Part shown: positions 19,708 to 35,800 of the stretch, piece by piece
Numbering within the stretch: position 1 is the first letter of the stretch
Layout of the letters: each line of letters starts with the position of its first letter
Origin: Cepaea nemoralis
Taxonomy: Eukaryota > Mollusca > Gastropoda > Stylommatophora > Helicidae
NCBI GenBank assembly: GCA_014155875.1
Contig: JACEFZ010011685.1
Coordinates: 62,001-126,000, forward strand
DNA: 64,000 bases
Direction of reading: 5' to 3'
Position numbers and translations under genes: made by a program
The notes under the pieces: generated by a model
Told to the model about the DNA's origin: nothing
Seen by the model: only the letters and a program-made list of their open reading frames with translations
The model's database searches: none

Positions 19708-19805
19708 CTTGCCGTCATCGACCAGGTTGGTCAACATGACAACTTTGTCCACCTGCTGCTCCCACAGCATCCGTATGAAGTCTTCCAGAATAACCTTTGT
19801 TGGAC
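19708..19805 (-). CDS. RPTP exon 6: D1 DFIRMLWEQ segment
   Basis: The 98-bp exon encodes PTKVILEDFIRMLWEQ, then QVDKVVMLTNLVDDGK, the counterpart of the PTP 'TVxDFWRMIWEQ' and 'xIVMLT' motifs. The usual tryptophan of DFW is isoleucine here. The acceptor is TTCCCAAG|GTCC and the donor is GGCAAG|GTCAGTG. The donor sequence is partly duplicated in the tandem repeat that follows in the intron. Confidence 0.93.
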
Positions 19806-19894
19806 CTTGGGAAGACAGATCATTTTGAGAGCAGGTAACCACCTATTCATTTAAAGTTCTTAATATAGAATGCGCTTGAGTATTCTGTCTAATA

Positions 19895-20722
19895 TATATA
19901 TATATATAATGTGCCATGCCGGAAAGCGTGGGCGGTCATGACTCGCCATTTCACTCGATCACCAGCGTCGTGGATCAGCTCAGTGTTCCTGTCTCGTCCA
20001 TGCCATGTGGCCAAGCCATCCAGGTATTTTCCACTCGGTCTTCCTCTTGGTCTGTTCCCCTCGATCTTGCCAGTTGTCACTAAGTTCTCCAATCCATTTC
20101 TTTTCATAACGTGTCCAAAAAATGTTGACTGTCTTCTTCTAATTTCTCTAATCAATCTACGATTTTCATTTGTCTCATTTAGCACTTGGTCATTGATTTT
20201 TCTATCTGTCCATGATACTCTTTGCATTTTCCTCAGAAACCACATTTCTGTAGCCATCAAATGTTTTTCAGCTTGACTGCACATTGCCCAAGTTTCACAT
20301 CCATACAAAAGAACAGGCTCTATGAACCCCCTCAACACTCTTTTTCTCGTTTCTCTTTTTCCTTTTATTGGTCAGAATGTTTTTCATCTTGCTACAGGCT
20401 ACTTTCGCCATGGCGATTCTTGTTCTAATCTCTTCAAGGCATCTCCCATCAGATGTTATGACTGTTCCAAGATAATTGTACCGATTCACTTGTTGAAGAA
20501 TATTCCCATTTACTTGTATATTACATTGTGGCACTTCTTTCTTCCTAGTGACGACCATAACCTGAGTCTTTTTACAATTTAATTCCAACCCCAGCTGCTC
20601 ACTGTGTACAACAACCGCGTCTACTAATTGTTGCAGATCCTGTGCATTGTCAGCAATCAATACTGTATCATCTGCATATCTAATATTATTGATGTTTCTT
20701 CCTCCAATGCTGATTCCATTTA
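19895..20722 (-). mobile_element. LINE copy, 5' truncated (family with IRYADDTVLIADN)
   Basis: Reverse transcriptase motif INNIRYADDTVLIADNAQD is followed by LGLELNCKKTQVMVV and the C-terminal EMWFLRKMQRVSW ... LVTTGKIEGN ... YLDGLATWHG. A frameshift near 20,340 splits the frame. It ends upstream at a TA microsatellite. Confidence 0.88.
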
Positions 20723-20723
20723 T

Positions 20724-20831
<108 letters not shown>

Positions 20832-20844
20832 AGGTAATCTAGCC

Positions 20845-22070
20845 TCTGGTAAGTACTATCTAATCTATCCTATATTACTTAATCTAACATGGTGTACTGT
20901 ATTGCTTATCTATATGATAGCACTTAATCCAGTATGATTTAAAATCATCACCATCAAGTGCCCTGCCAGCTGGCGTAGGCGTTCATGGCTCTCCACAGAT
21001 CTCGCTCTTTCGTGGTCTGGATAAACTCTGCTGATGATATTCCTCCATGCCACCGTCTCAATCCATCCAGTATCATTTCTCTTTGCCTGCCTCTGCCTCT
21101 CTTCCCCTCGATCTTTCCAGTTGTCACGATGTTCTCCAATGCCTTTCTTCTCCTCACCTGACCAAAGTAAACTGTTTGTCTCTTTCTTATTGTTGTATAT
21201 AGTGTTCTAGTCTCATTAGCCTCTTTCAGGCAATCATTGTTAGTTACTCTGGCAGTCCAAGGAATTCGCAACATTCGTCTTAAAAACCACACCTCTGTTG
21301 CTTCTAAGTTCTTCCTAATTTATTCATTTACATTCCAAGATTCGCTGCCATACAGCAAAGCTGGTTCTATGTAGCATTTTAGTACTCTCTTTCTTACACT
21401 CAGTGATAGTGACCTATTGCATAAGATACTCTTCATTTACATTAAATGCAGCTTGTGCTTGCTTTACTCTGCTCTTAATCTCTGTTGTAAATCTTCCATC
21501 TGATGTTATAAGCGCCCCTAGGTATTTAAAATTATCCACTTGGTTGAGAATTTTGCCTTCTATTTCTATGTCAAATTGTGGTGTCCCTATTTTCTTTGAT
21601 ATCACCATTTTTACTGTTTTTTTTTTATATTCAAGGAGAGTCCTTTCTGTGCAATCCCTGTTACTACAATGTCCAACAATTGTTGTAGGTCTGTTGCATT
21701 ATCCGCCACCAATACTGTGTCATCTGCATAGCGTATATTGTTTATATTATATCCTCCGATTAGTATTCATGGCTGCTCTTTGATCTCTCTCATTATTACT
21801 TCGCTATATAGGGAGAAGAGATCGGGTGACACCACACACCCCTGTCGTACTCCTAGCTTATGTATGATTTACAATACTGGCCAATATATCATAGTTCTTA
21901 ATCTAGTATGTGATACAGTACTGTCTAATCTACCTTATAGTTCTTAATGTAGCATGTGATACAGTACTGTCTAATCTAATTTATAGCACTTAATCTAGCA
22001 TGCGGTACAATAATGCACAATCTATCTAATAGCACGTAATCTAGCATGTAGCAGTGTACTTTATAATCCC
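20845..22070. repeat. 46-bp minisatellite split by a LINE
   Basis: Units with CTTAATCTAGYATGTGATACAG occur at 20,845-20,937 and again at 21,856-22,070. The intervening 20,940-21,850 is LINE. Confidence 0.7.
20940..21850 (-). mobile_element. LINE copy, 5' truncated, inserted in a minisatellite
   Basis: It reads GCVVSPDLFSLYSEVIMRE, NNIRYADDTVLVADNATDLQ, LGALITSDGRF and WFLRRMLRIPWTARVTNNDC ... RWHGG, covering the palm-domain YADD box to the C-terminus. There is one stop in the RT and a gap near 21,300. The 3' tail AAATCATCACCATCAAG recurs at the window's right edge. Confidence 0.88.
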
Positions 22071-22254
22071 AGACGAGCTTCCCATTTATGACAAGATTTC
22101 ACGGTGTTTGTCTAGGGGTTTATAACTTCTATGGCACAATTCTTGACAACAACAACGTGGCTGGTTCACACAGGTGTCTAGCAGATGATGAGACGAATAC
22201 GCCAAGACAAACTGACGGGGCAGCTAACATACAGTTTATTCCCAAAGGACACAC

Positions 22255-22494
22255 TTCTTCTCTTCTTCTTCTTCAGCATTCCGAGCCATTGAGGTTCTTT
22301 GCTGCAAATACAATCTGTCTCCATTCGTCTCTCTGGTGGACCTTCTCTTGCCAGTCGTTGATTCCAAGTGCTTGTAGGTCTGTATGTATATTATCTCTCC
22401 ACCGCCTTCTTGGTCTACCTCGGGGTCTACGGTCATTTATTTCCTGAGTGTAAGCGAGTTTTGTTTCCCTATTATCTTCCATTCTTTCTATATG
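22255..22494 (-). mobile_element. LINE 3' end with 14-bp target duplication
   Basis: FGHIERMEDN, RPRGRPRRRWRDNIH and VHQRDEWRQIVFAAKNLNGS are encoded without a stop. The insert is flanked by perfect CCCAAAGGACACAC at 22241-22254 and 22495-22508. The family recurs at 59,125-59,210. Confidence 0.92.
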
Positions 22495-22662
22495 CCCAAA
22501 GGACACACACCAAAAAAAAAAAAAAAAAACCGCGGAGACAGCTGATTCTACTAACATAATGTTCTGAGGAGCTCATCCACTGTCCACAGTGGACCGGGTA
22601 TTTGGTGGCCCTCACTCACAATATGAGCCGTCCATCTTGGAGAATGTCGACAATCGACAATC

Positions 22663-22669
<7 letters not shown>

Positions 22670-22749
<80 letters not shown>
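22670..22749. repeat. (CT)n microsatellite
   Basis: Forty uninterrupted CT units. Confidence 0.97.
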
Positions 22750-22753
<4 letters not shown>

Positions 22754-22914
22754 AGCCTGTTGCAGTACAACATGCTGACACACCATATATGTCGTGTACA
22801 GTTGACGACAGTAATCATATGTGTGGTACATCTACTGAAGATCTCTGGTGCTCGCTTGCAAGTCTAACTGGATCATCCACCGCTCAGATTGGTTCTTACT
22901 TTTACACTTACACA

Positions 22915-22966
22915 AAAACACACGCGCACGCACTTATGCGCGCACGCACTTATGCACGCACGCACG

Positions 22967-23053
<87 letters not shown>
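22915..23053. repeat. (CA/CG)n then (TA)n microsatellite
   Basis: ACGCACGCACTTATGCGCGC units pass into about 38 TA units, continuous with TA sequence on the far side of the LINE fragment at 23,054. Confidence 0.93.
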
Positions 23054-23055
<2 letters not shown>

Positions 23056-23245
23056 TTGGTACCTTTCCGTCTTGACAGACGATAGTTTGGTACATTATGC
23101 TTCAAAAAGGCTTAATAACTACGATCCATGGCTGTGGCGAGTGTGGCTGGTAAGGCCAATTCTTGCTGCAAATGTTTGCCCACAGTAGATGCATGTGAAA
23201 ATATGGTCATTTCCACCATTGTGCACCATCTTACTTCTCTCGCGC
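23054..23245 (-). mobile_element. 3' end of the zinc-finger LINE (third copy)
   Basis: It is about 93 percent identical by eye to 43,782-43,970. Its reading end is FTCIYCGQTFAARIGLTSHT, a C2H2 finger, then stop. It splits a TA tract, with TATATATA on both sides. Confidence 0.88.
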
Positions 23246-23398
23246 TATATATATACTCAGACTACAAGGATGTTCGTTGAAATTACACTTGAGATATGTG
23301 ACGTGGGTTGATACTCTCTGGTTGAAGTACAATACTTGTCGTTATAAATGTATAGTTGGTCTAATGGTCTTGTTTGTCTGCTGTGCTTCTGCCACATG

Positions 23399-23533
<135 letters not shown>

Positions 23534-23661
23534 GCGTTGAGCAGTTGTCTTGACGTTTCCTGCAAACGTTCACAGTACGGCTCAGGAACACATGAAATCC
23601 TCAGCGATCTTGCTAACTAAACTAGCACAGAGACAGACATTCAGCAGACATTCATAGTTAC

Positions 23662-23698
23662 CTTGTGCAGCAATAAATCTCTCGTCACTCCGATAACC
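23662..23698 (-). CDS. RPTP exon 5: D1 GYRSDERFIAAQG micro-exon
   Basis: This 37-bp exon lies between TTGCAG and GTAACT and encodes GYRSDERFIAAQ plus the first base of glycine. It matches the conserved 'GY...xFIATQGP' element. The glycine codon is completed by the next exon (GPTK). It sits between a CT microsatellite and the start of the 11-bp array, so it would be missed without the flanking exons. Confidence 0.9.
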
Positions 23699-23861
23699 CT
23701 GCAATAGAAACGCAAGAGGCGGGTAAGGGAGCAAATATTAATCAATTTCCTAATCAAACACGGAAAAAAAGAGAACTCTTGATCTCTGCATCAGGTGATG
23801 TAATATATATCTTAAACTGACAGAGCTGATATAGTATGTGTGGCGGAAACATGTACGGTAA

Positions 23862-26800
23862 CAACACAGACAAAACACAGACAGAAAACAGAAAGAAAAC
23901 AGAAATAAAACAGAACACAGACATAACCCAGACATAACACAGACATAACACAGACATAACACAGATATAACACAGATATAACACAGACATAACACAGATA
24001 TAACACAGATATAACACAGATATAACACAGATATAACACAGACATAACACAGATATAACACAGACATAACACAGACATAACACAGATATAACACAGATAT
24101 AACACAGACATAACACAGACATAACACAGATATAACACAGACATAACACAGACATAACACAGATATAACACAGATATAACACAGACATAACACAGACATA
24201 ACACAGACATAACACAGACATAACACAGATATAACACAGACATAACACAGATATAACACAGATATAACACAGACATAACACAGACATAACACAGGCATAA
24301 CACAGATATAACACAGACATAACACAGATATAACACAGATATAACAAAGACATAACACAGACATAACACAGACATAACACAGATATAACACAGATATAAC
24401 ACAGATATAACACAGACATAACACAGATATAACACAGATATAACACAGATATAACACAGATATAACACAGATATAACACAGACATAACACAGATATAACA
24501 CAGATATAACACAGATATAACACAGACATAACACAGATATAACACAGATATAACACAGATATAACACAGACATAATACAGATATAACACAGATATAACAC
24601 AGATATAACACAGATATAACACAGATATAACACAGATATAACACAGAAATAACACAGATATAACACAGACATAACACAGATATAACACAGATATAACACA
24701 GATATAACACAGATATAACACAGATATAACACAGATATAACACAGACATAACACAGATATAACACAGATATAACACAGACATAACACAGATATAACACAG
24801 ATATAACACAGACATAACACAGATATAACACAGACATAACACAGCTATAACACAGATATAACACAGATATAACACAGATATAACACAGATATAACACAGA
24901 CATAACACAGATATAACACAGATATAACACAGACATAACACAGATATAACACAGACATAACACAGATATAACACAGACATAACACAGATATAACACAGAC
25001 ATAACACAGATATAACACAGACATAACACAGATATAACACAGATATAACACAGACATAACACAGACATAACACAGACATAACACAGATATAACACAGATA
25101 TAACACAGATATAACACAGATATAACACAGATATAACACAGATATAACACAGACATAACACAGATATAACACAGATATAACACAGATATAACACAGATAT
25201 AACACAGATATAACACAGAAATAACACAGATATAACACAGACATAACACAGATATAACACAGATATAACACAGATATAACACAGATATAACACAGATATA
25301 ACACAGACATAACACAGATATAACACAGATATAACACAGATATAACACAGACATAACACAGATATAACACAGATATAACACAGATATAACACAGACATAA
25401 CACAGATATAACACAGACATAACACAGATATAAACACAGATACCATATAACACAGATATAACACAGATATAACACAGACATAACACAGATATAACACAGA
25501 TATAACACAGATATAACACAGACATAACACAGATATAACACAGATATAACACAGACATAACACAGATATACACAGATATAACACAGACTGATAACACAGA
25601 CATAACACAGATAGAACACAGACATAACACAGACATATACACAGATATACACAGACATAACACAGATATAACACAGATATAACACAGACATAACACAGAC
25701 ATAACACAGATATAAACACAGATATAACACAGATATAACACAGACATAACACAGATATAACACAGACATAACACAGGATAACCAGACTAACACAGACTAT
25801 AACACAGACATAACACAGACATAACACAGACATAACACAGACATAACACAGACATAACACAGATATAACACAGATATAACACAGACATAACACAGATATA
25901 ACACAGACATAACACATAACACAGACTATAACACAGACATAACACAGACATAACACAGATATAACACAGACATAACACATATATAACACATATATAACAC
26001 AGATATAACACAGACATAACACAGATATAACACAGACTATAACACAGATATAACACAGACATAACACAGATATAAACACAGAATAACACAGACATAACAC
26101 AGACTATAACACAGATATAACACAGATATAACACAGACATAACACAGATATAACACAGACATAACACAGACATAACACAGATATAACACAGATATAACAC
26201 AGATCATAACACAGATATAACACAGAATAACACAGATATAACACAGATATAACACAGATATAACACAGATATAACACAGATATAACACAGATATAACACA
26301 GATATAACACAGATATAACACAGACATAACACCGATATAACACAGACATAACACGATATAAACACAGACATAACACAGATATAACACAGACATAACACAG
26401 ATATAACACAGATATAACACATGGACTATAACACGACATAACACAGATATAACACGATATAACACAGACATAACACAGATATACACAGACATAACACAGA
26501 TTAACACAGACATAACACAGATATAACACAGATATAAAACAGATGATAACACAGACATAACACAGATATAACACAGATATACACAAGATATAACACAGAT
26601 ATAACACAGATATAACACAGATATAACACAGATATAACACAGACATAACACAGATATAACACAGGACATAACACAGACATAACACAGATATAACACAGAT
26701 AGAACACAGACATAACACAGAATAACACAGATATAACACAGATATAACACAGATATAACACAGATATACACAGATATAACACAGATATAACACAGATATA

Positions 26801-29800
26801 ACACACGATATCAACACAGTATATCAACACAGATATAACCCAGAGATAACACAGATATAACACAGATATAACACAGAACATAACACAGACATAACACAGA
26901 TAACACAGATATAACACAGATATAACACAGATATAACACAGATATAACACAGATATAACACAGATATAACACAGATATAACACAGATATAACACAGATAT
27001 AACACAGATATAACACAGATATAACACAGTATAAACAGACACACAGATATAACACAGCATAACCGATATAACACAGATATAACACAGATATAACACAGAC
27101 ATAACACAGATATAACACAGAATAACACAGATATACACAGACATAACACAGATATAACACGATAACACAGATATAACACAGATATAACACAGATATAACA
27201 CAGATATAACACAGATATAACACAGATATAACACAGATATAACACAGACATAACACAGATATAACACAGATATAACACGATATACACAGACATAACACAG
27301 ATATAACACAGACATAACACAGATATAACACAGATATAACACAGATAACACAGATAACACAGATATAACACAGATATAACACAGATATACCAGTAACACA
27401 GATATAACACAGACATAACACAGATATAACACAGATATAACACAGACATAACACAGATATAACACAGATATAACACAGACATAACATACAACACAGATAT
27501 AACACAGATCATAACACAGATATAACACAGATATAACACAGATATAACACAGATATACACGACATAACAGACATAACACAGATATAACACAGATATAACA
27601 CAGACATAACACAGACTAACACAGATATAACACAGACATAACACAGATATAACACAGATATAACACAGACATAACACAGATAACACAGATATAACACAGA
27701 TATAACACAGATATAACACAGACATAACACAGATATAACACGACATAACACAGATATAACACAGATATAACACAGATATACACTAACACAGACATAACAC
27801 AGATATAACACAGATATAACAGACAACACAGATATAACACAGATATACACAGACATAACACAGATATAACACAGATATAACACAGATATAACACAGACAA
27901 TAACCACAGACATACACAGATATAACACAGAATATAACACAGATAGAACACAGAACATAACACAGATATAACACAGATATAACACAGACATAACACAGAT
28001 ATAACACAGAATAACACATATAACACAGATATAACACAGACATAGACACAGATATAACACAGATATAACACAGATATAACACAGATATACACAGATATAA
28101 CACAGATATAACACAGATATAACACAGATATAACACAGATAGTAACACGATATGACACAGATATAACACAGATATAACACAGATATAACACAGATATAAC
28201 ACAGAATATAACACAGCATAACACAGACATAACACAGATATACACAGACATAACACAGATATAACACAGATATAACACAGATATAACACAGATATAACAC
28301 AGATATAACACAGATATAACACAGACATAACACAGATATACACAGATATAGCACAGATATAACACAGACATAACACAGATATAACACAGATATAACACAG
28401 ATATAACACAGATATAACACAGATATAACACAGATATAACACAGATATAACACAGATATAACACAGATATAACACAGATATAACACAGATATAACACAGA
28501 CATAACACAGACATAACACAGATATAACACAGATATAACACAGACATAACACAGATATAACACATATATAACACAGATATAACACAGATAGAACACAGAT
28601 ATAACACAGATATAACACAGATATAACACAGATATAACACAGACATAACACAGATAGAACACAGATATACACAGATATAAACACAGATATAACACAGATA
28701 TAACACAGATATAAAACAGATATAACACAGATATAACACAGATATAACACAGATATAACACAGAATAGAACACAGATATACACAGATATAACACAGATAT
28801 AAAACATAACATAACACGATATAACACAGATATAACACAGATATAACACAGATATAACACAGATATAACACAGACATAACACAGATATAAACACAGATAT
28901 ACAAGATAACACAGACATAACACAGATATAACACAGACTAACACAGATATAACACAGATATAACACGGATATAACACAGATATAACACAGATATAAAAAC
29001 AGATATAACACAGATATAACACGATATAACACAGATATAACACAGACATAACACAGATATAACACAGATATAACACAGATATAACACAGACATAACACAG
29101 ATATAACACAGACATAACACAGACATAACACAGATATAACACAGACATAACACAGATATAACACAGACATAACACAGATATAACACAGATATAACACAGA
29201 TATAACACAGATATAACACAGATATACACATACATAACACAGATATAACACACAGGATATAACACAGGATATAACACAGATATAACACAGATATAACACA
29301 GATATAACACAGATATAACACAGATATAACACAGATATAACACAGATATAACACAGATATAACACAGATATAACACTGACATAACACAGACATAACACAG
29401 ATATAACACAGATATAACACAGATATAACACAGATATAACACAGATATAACACAGACATAACACAGATATAACACAGATATAACACATATATAACACAGA
29501 TCATAACACAGACATAACACAGATATACACAGATATAACACAGATATAACACAGATATAACACAGATATAACACAGATATAACACAGTAATAACACAGAT
29601 ATAACACAGACATACACAGACATAACACAGATATAACACAGACATAACACAGATATAACACAGATATAACACAGATATAACACAGACTAACACAGATATA
29701 CACAGATATAACCACAGATATAACAGATATAACACAGATATAACACATATATAACACAGATATAACCATACACCGATATAACACAGATATAACACAGATA

Positions 29801-32800
29801 TAACACAGACATAACACAGATATAACACAGATCAGAACACAGATATAACACAGATATAACACAGATATAACACAGATATAACACAGACATAACACAGATA
29901 TAACACAGGACATAACACAGATATAACACAGAAATAACACAGATATAACACAGATATAACACAGATATACACATATAACACAGATATAACACAGATAACA
30001 CAGATATACCAGATATACACGATATAACACAGAATACACAGATATAACACAGATATAACACAGATATAACACAGACATAACACAGATATAACACAGATAT
30101 AACACAGATATAACACAGATATAACACAGACATAACACAGATATAACACAGATATAACACAGATATAACACAGATAACACAGATATAACACAGATATAAC
30201 ACAGATATAACACAGATATAACACAGATATAACACATACAACACAGATATAACACAGATATAACACAGATATAACACAGATATAACACAGATATACACAG
30301 ATATAACACATAACACAGATATAACACAGATATAACACAGATATAACACAGACATAACACAGATATAACACAGATATAACACAGATATAACACAGATATA
30401 ACACAGACATAACACAGATATCACTAACACAGATATAACACAGATATAACACAGACATAACACAGATATAACACAGATATACAACTAACAGATATAACAC
30501 AGATATAACACAGATATAACACAGACATAACACAGACATAACACAGATATAACACAGATATAACACAGACATAACACAGACATAACACAGACATAACACA
30601 GATATACACAGATATAACACAGATATAACACAGATATAACACAGACATAACACAGACATACACAGAATAACACAGATATAACACAGATATAACACAGACA
30701 TAACACAGATATAACACAGACATAACACAGATATAACACAGATATAACACAGACATAACACAGATATAACACAGATATAACACAGATATAACACAGATAT
30801 AACACAGATATAACACAGATATAACACAGACATAACACAGATATAACACAGATATAACACAGATATAACACAGACATAACACAGACATAACACAGATATA
30901 ACACAGATATAACACAGACATAACACAGATATAACACAGATATAACACAGACATAACACAGATATAACACAGATATAACACAGATATAACACAGATAACA
31001 CAGATATAACACAGATATAACACAGATATAACACAGACATAACACAGATATAACACAGATATAACACAGATATAACACAGATATAACCAGATATACACAG
31101 ATATAACACAGATATAACACAGATATAACACAGATATAACACAGATATAACACAGATATAACACAGATATAACACAGATATAACACAGATATAACACAGA
31201 TATAACACAGACATAACACAGAATAACAGAATAACACAGATATAACACAGATATAACACAGATATAACACAGATATAACACAGATAACACAGACATAACA
31301 CAGATATAACACAGACATAACACAGATATAACACAGATATAACACAGATATAACACAGATATAACACAGATATAACACAGATATAACACAGATATAACAC
31401 AGATATAACACAGATATAACACAGAATAACACAGATATACACATATATACACACAGATATAACACAGATATACACACAGATATACACACATATATACACA
31501 CATATATACACACATATATACACACAGATATACACACATATATACACACATATATACACACAGATATACACACAGATATACACACAGATATACACACAGA
31601 TATACACACAGATATACACACATATATACACACAGTATATACACACAGATATACCACAGATATACACCAGATATACACACAGATATACACACAGATATAC
31701 CACAGATATACACAGATATACACACAGATAACACACAGATATACACACATATATAAATATACACACAAATATACACACAGATATACACACAGATATACAC
31801 ACAGATACACACACATACTATACACACAGAGATACACACATATATACACACATATCTACACACAGATTACACACATATATCACACACATATATACACACA
31901 GATAACAACACACATATCCACACATGATACACACAGATATACACACAGATATACACACAGATATACACCAACAAGATAGACACACAGATATAACACAGAT
32001 ATAACACAGACATAACACAGATATAACACAGATATAACACAGATATAACACAGATATAACACAGATATAACACAGATATAACACAGATATAACACAGACA
32101 TAACACAGACATAACACAGATATAACACAGATATAACACAGATATAACACAGACATAACACAGATATAACACAGACATAACACAGATATAACACAGATAT
32201 AACACAGACATAACACAGATATAACACAGATATAACACAGACATACACAGATATAACACAGATATAACACAGATATAACACAGATATAACACAGATATAA
32301 CACAGATATAACACAGATATAACACAGATATAACACAGACATAACACAGATATAACACAGATATAACACAGATATAACACAGATATAACACAGATATAAC
32401 ACTGACATAACACAGACATAACACAGATATAACACAGACATAACACAGATATAACACATATATAACACAGATATAACACAGACATAACACAGATATAACA
32501 CAGATATAACACATACATAACACAGATATAACACAGATATAACACATACATAACACAGATATAACACAGATATAACACATATATAACACAGATATAACAC
32601 AGATATAACACAGATATAACACATATATAACACAGATATAACACAGATATAACACATACATAACACAGATATAACACAGATATAACACATATATAACACA
32701 GATATAACACAGATATAACACATACATAACACAGATATAACACAGATATAACACATACATAACACAGATATAACACAGACATAACACATATATAACACAG

Positions 32801-35800
32801 ATATAACACATACATAACACAGATATAACACAGATATAACACAGATATAACACAGACATAACACAGATATAACACTGACATAACACAGACATAACACAGA
32901 TATAACACAGACATAACACAGATATAACACATATATAACACAGATATAACACAGACATAACACAGATATAACACAGACATAACACAGATATAACACAGAT
33001 ATAACACAGATATAACACATATATAACACAGATAGAACACAGATAGAACACAGATATAACACAGATATAACACAGATATAACACAGACATAACACAGATA
33101 TAACACAGATATAACACAGATATAACACAGACATAACACAGATATAACACAGACATAACACAGACATAACACAGATATAACACAGACATAACACAGATAT
33201 AACACAGACATAACACAGATATAACACAGATATAACACAGATATAACACAGATATAACACAGATATAACACAGATATAACACAGATATAACACAGATATA
33301 ACACAGATATAACACAGACATAACACAGACATAACACAGATATAACACAGATATAACACAAACATAACACAGATATAACACAGATATAACACAGATATAA
33401 CACAGATATAACACAGATATAACACAGATATAACACAGATATAACACAGATATAACACAGATATAACACAGATATAACACAGATATAACACAGATATAAC
33501 ACAGATATAACACAGATATAACACAGATATAAACACAGATATACACAGGATATCACACAGATATAACACAGATATACACACAGATATACAGACACAGATA
33601 TAACACAGACATACACACAAGATATAACACAGATATAAACAGACATACACACAGATAGACACATATATACACACAGATATACACATATATACACACAGAT
33701 ATACACACGATATAACACAGATATAACACAGATATAACACAGACATAACCACAGATATAACCCAGATCTAACACAGATATAACACAGATAGAAACACAGA
33801 TATAACACAGATATAACACAGATATAACACAGAACAGATATACACAGATAGTAACACAGATAACACAGATATACACAGACATAACAAGATATATACACAG
33901 ATATAACACAGATATAACACAGATATAACACAGATTATAACACAGATATACACACAGATATAAACACAGAATATAACACAGATATAAACACAGATATAAA
34001 CACAGATATAACACAGATATAACACAGATATAACACAGATATAACAGATATAACACAGAATTAACACAGATATAACACAGATATAACACAGATATAACAC
34101 AGATATAACACAGATATAACACAGATATAACACAGATATAACACAGATATAACACAGATATAACACAGACATAACACAGATATAACACAGATATAACAGA
34201 TATAACAAACAGATATAACAACAGATATAACACAGATATAACACAGACATAACACAGATACTAACACAGATATAACACAGATATAACACAGATATAACAC
34301 AGACATAACACAGATATAACACGATATAACACAGACATAACACAGATATAACACAGATATACACAGATATAACACAGATATAACACAGATATAACACAGA
34401 TATAACACAGACATAACACAGATATAACACAGACTATAACACAGATATAACAGCATTATAGACACAGATAGAACACAGATAACCAGATATAACCAGACTA
34501 TAAACACAGATATAACACAGACTATAACACAGATATAACACAGATATAACACAGATATAACACAGACATAACACAGATATAACACAGACTATAACACAGA
34601 TATAACACAGATATAACACAGATATAAGACAGATATAACACAGACATAACACAGATATAACACAGATATAACACAGATATAACACAGATATAACACAGAT
34701 ATAACACAGATATAACACAGATATAACACAGATATACCACAGATATAACACAGACATAACACAGATATAACACAGATATAACACAGATATAACACAGATA
34801 TAAAACAGATATAACACAGACATAACACAGATATAACACAGATATAACACAGACTATAACACAGATAATAACACAGATATAACACAGATATAACACAGAT
34901 ATAACACAGATATAACACAGATATAACACAGACTATAACACAGATATAACACAGATATAACACAGACATAACACAGATATAACACAGATATAACACAGAA
35001 TAACACAGATATAACACAGATATAACACAGATATAACACAGACTATAACACAGATATAACACAGATATAACACAGATATACACAGACATAACACAGATAT
35101 AACACAGATATAACACAGATATAACACAGATAACACAGATATAACACAGATATAACACAGATATAACACAGATATAACACAGATATAACACAGACATAAC
35201 ACAGATATAACACAGATATAACACAGATATAACACAGATTATAACACAGACATAACACAGATATAACACAGATATAACACAGATATAACACAGATATAAC
35301 ACAGATATAACACAGATATAACACAGACATAACACAGATATAACACAGATATAACACAGATATAACACAGATATAACACAGATATAACACAGATATAACA
35401 CAGATATAACACAGACATAACACAGATATAACACAGACATAACACAGATATAACACAGATATAACACAGATATAACACAGATATAACACAGATATAACAC
35501 AGATATAACACAGACATAACACAGATATAACACAGATATAACACAGATATAACACAGATATAACACAGATATAACACGATATAACACAGATATAACACAG
35601 ATATACACAGATATAACACAGATATAACACAGATAACACAGATATAACACAGATAACACAGATATACACAGATATAACACAGATATAACACAGAATACCA
35701 GATAACACAGATACATAACACAGATATAACACAGATATAACACAGACTCACAGATATAACACAGACATAACACAGATATAACACAGATATAACACAGATA

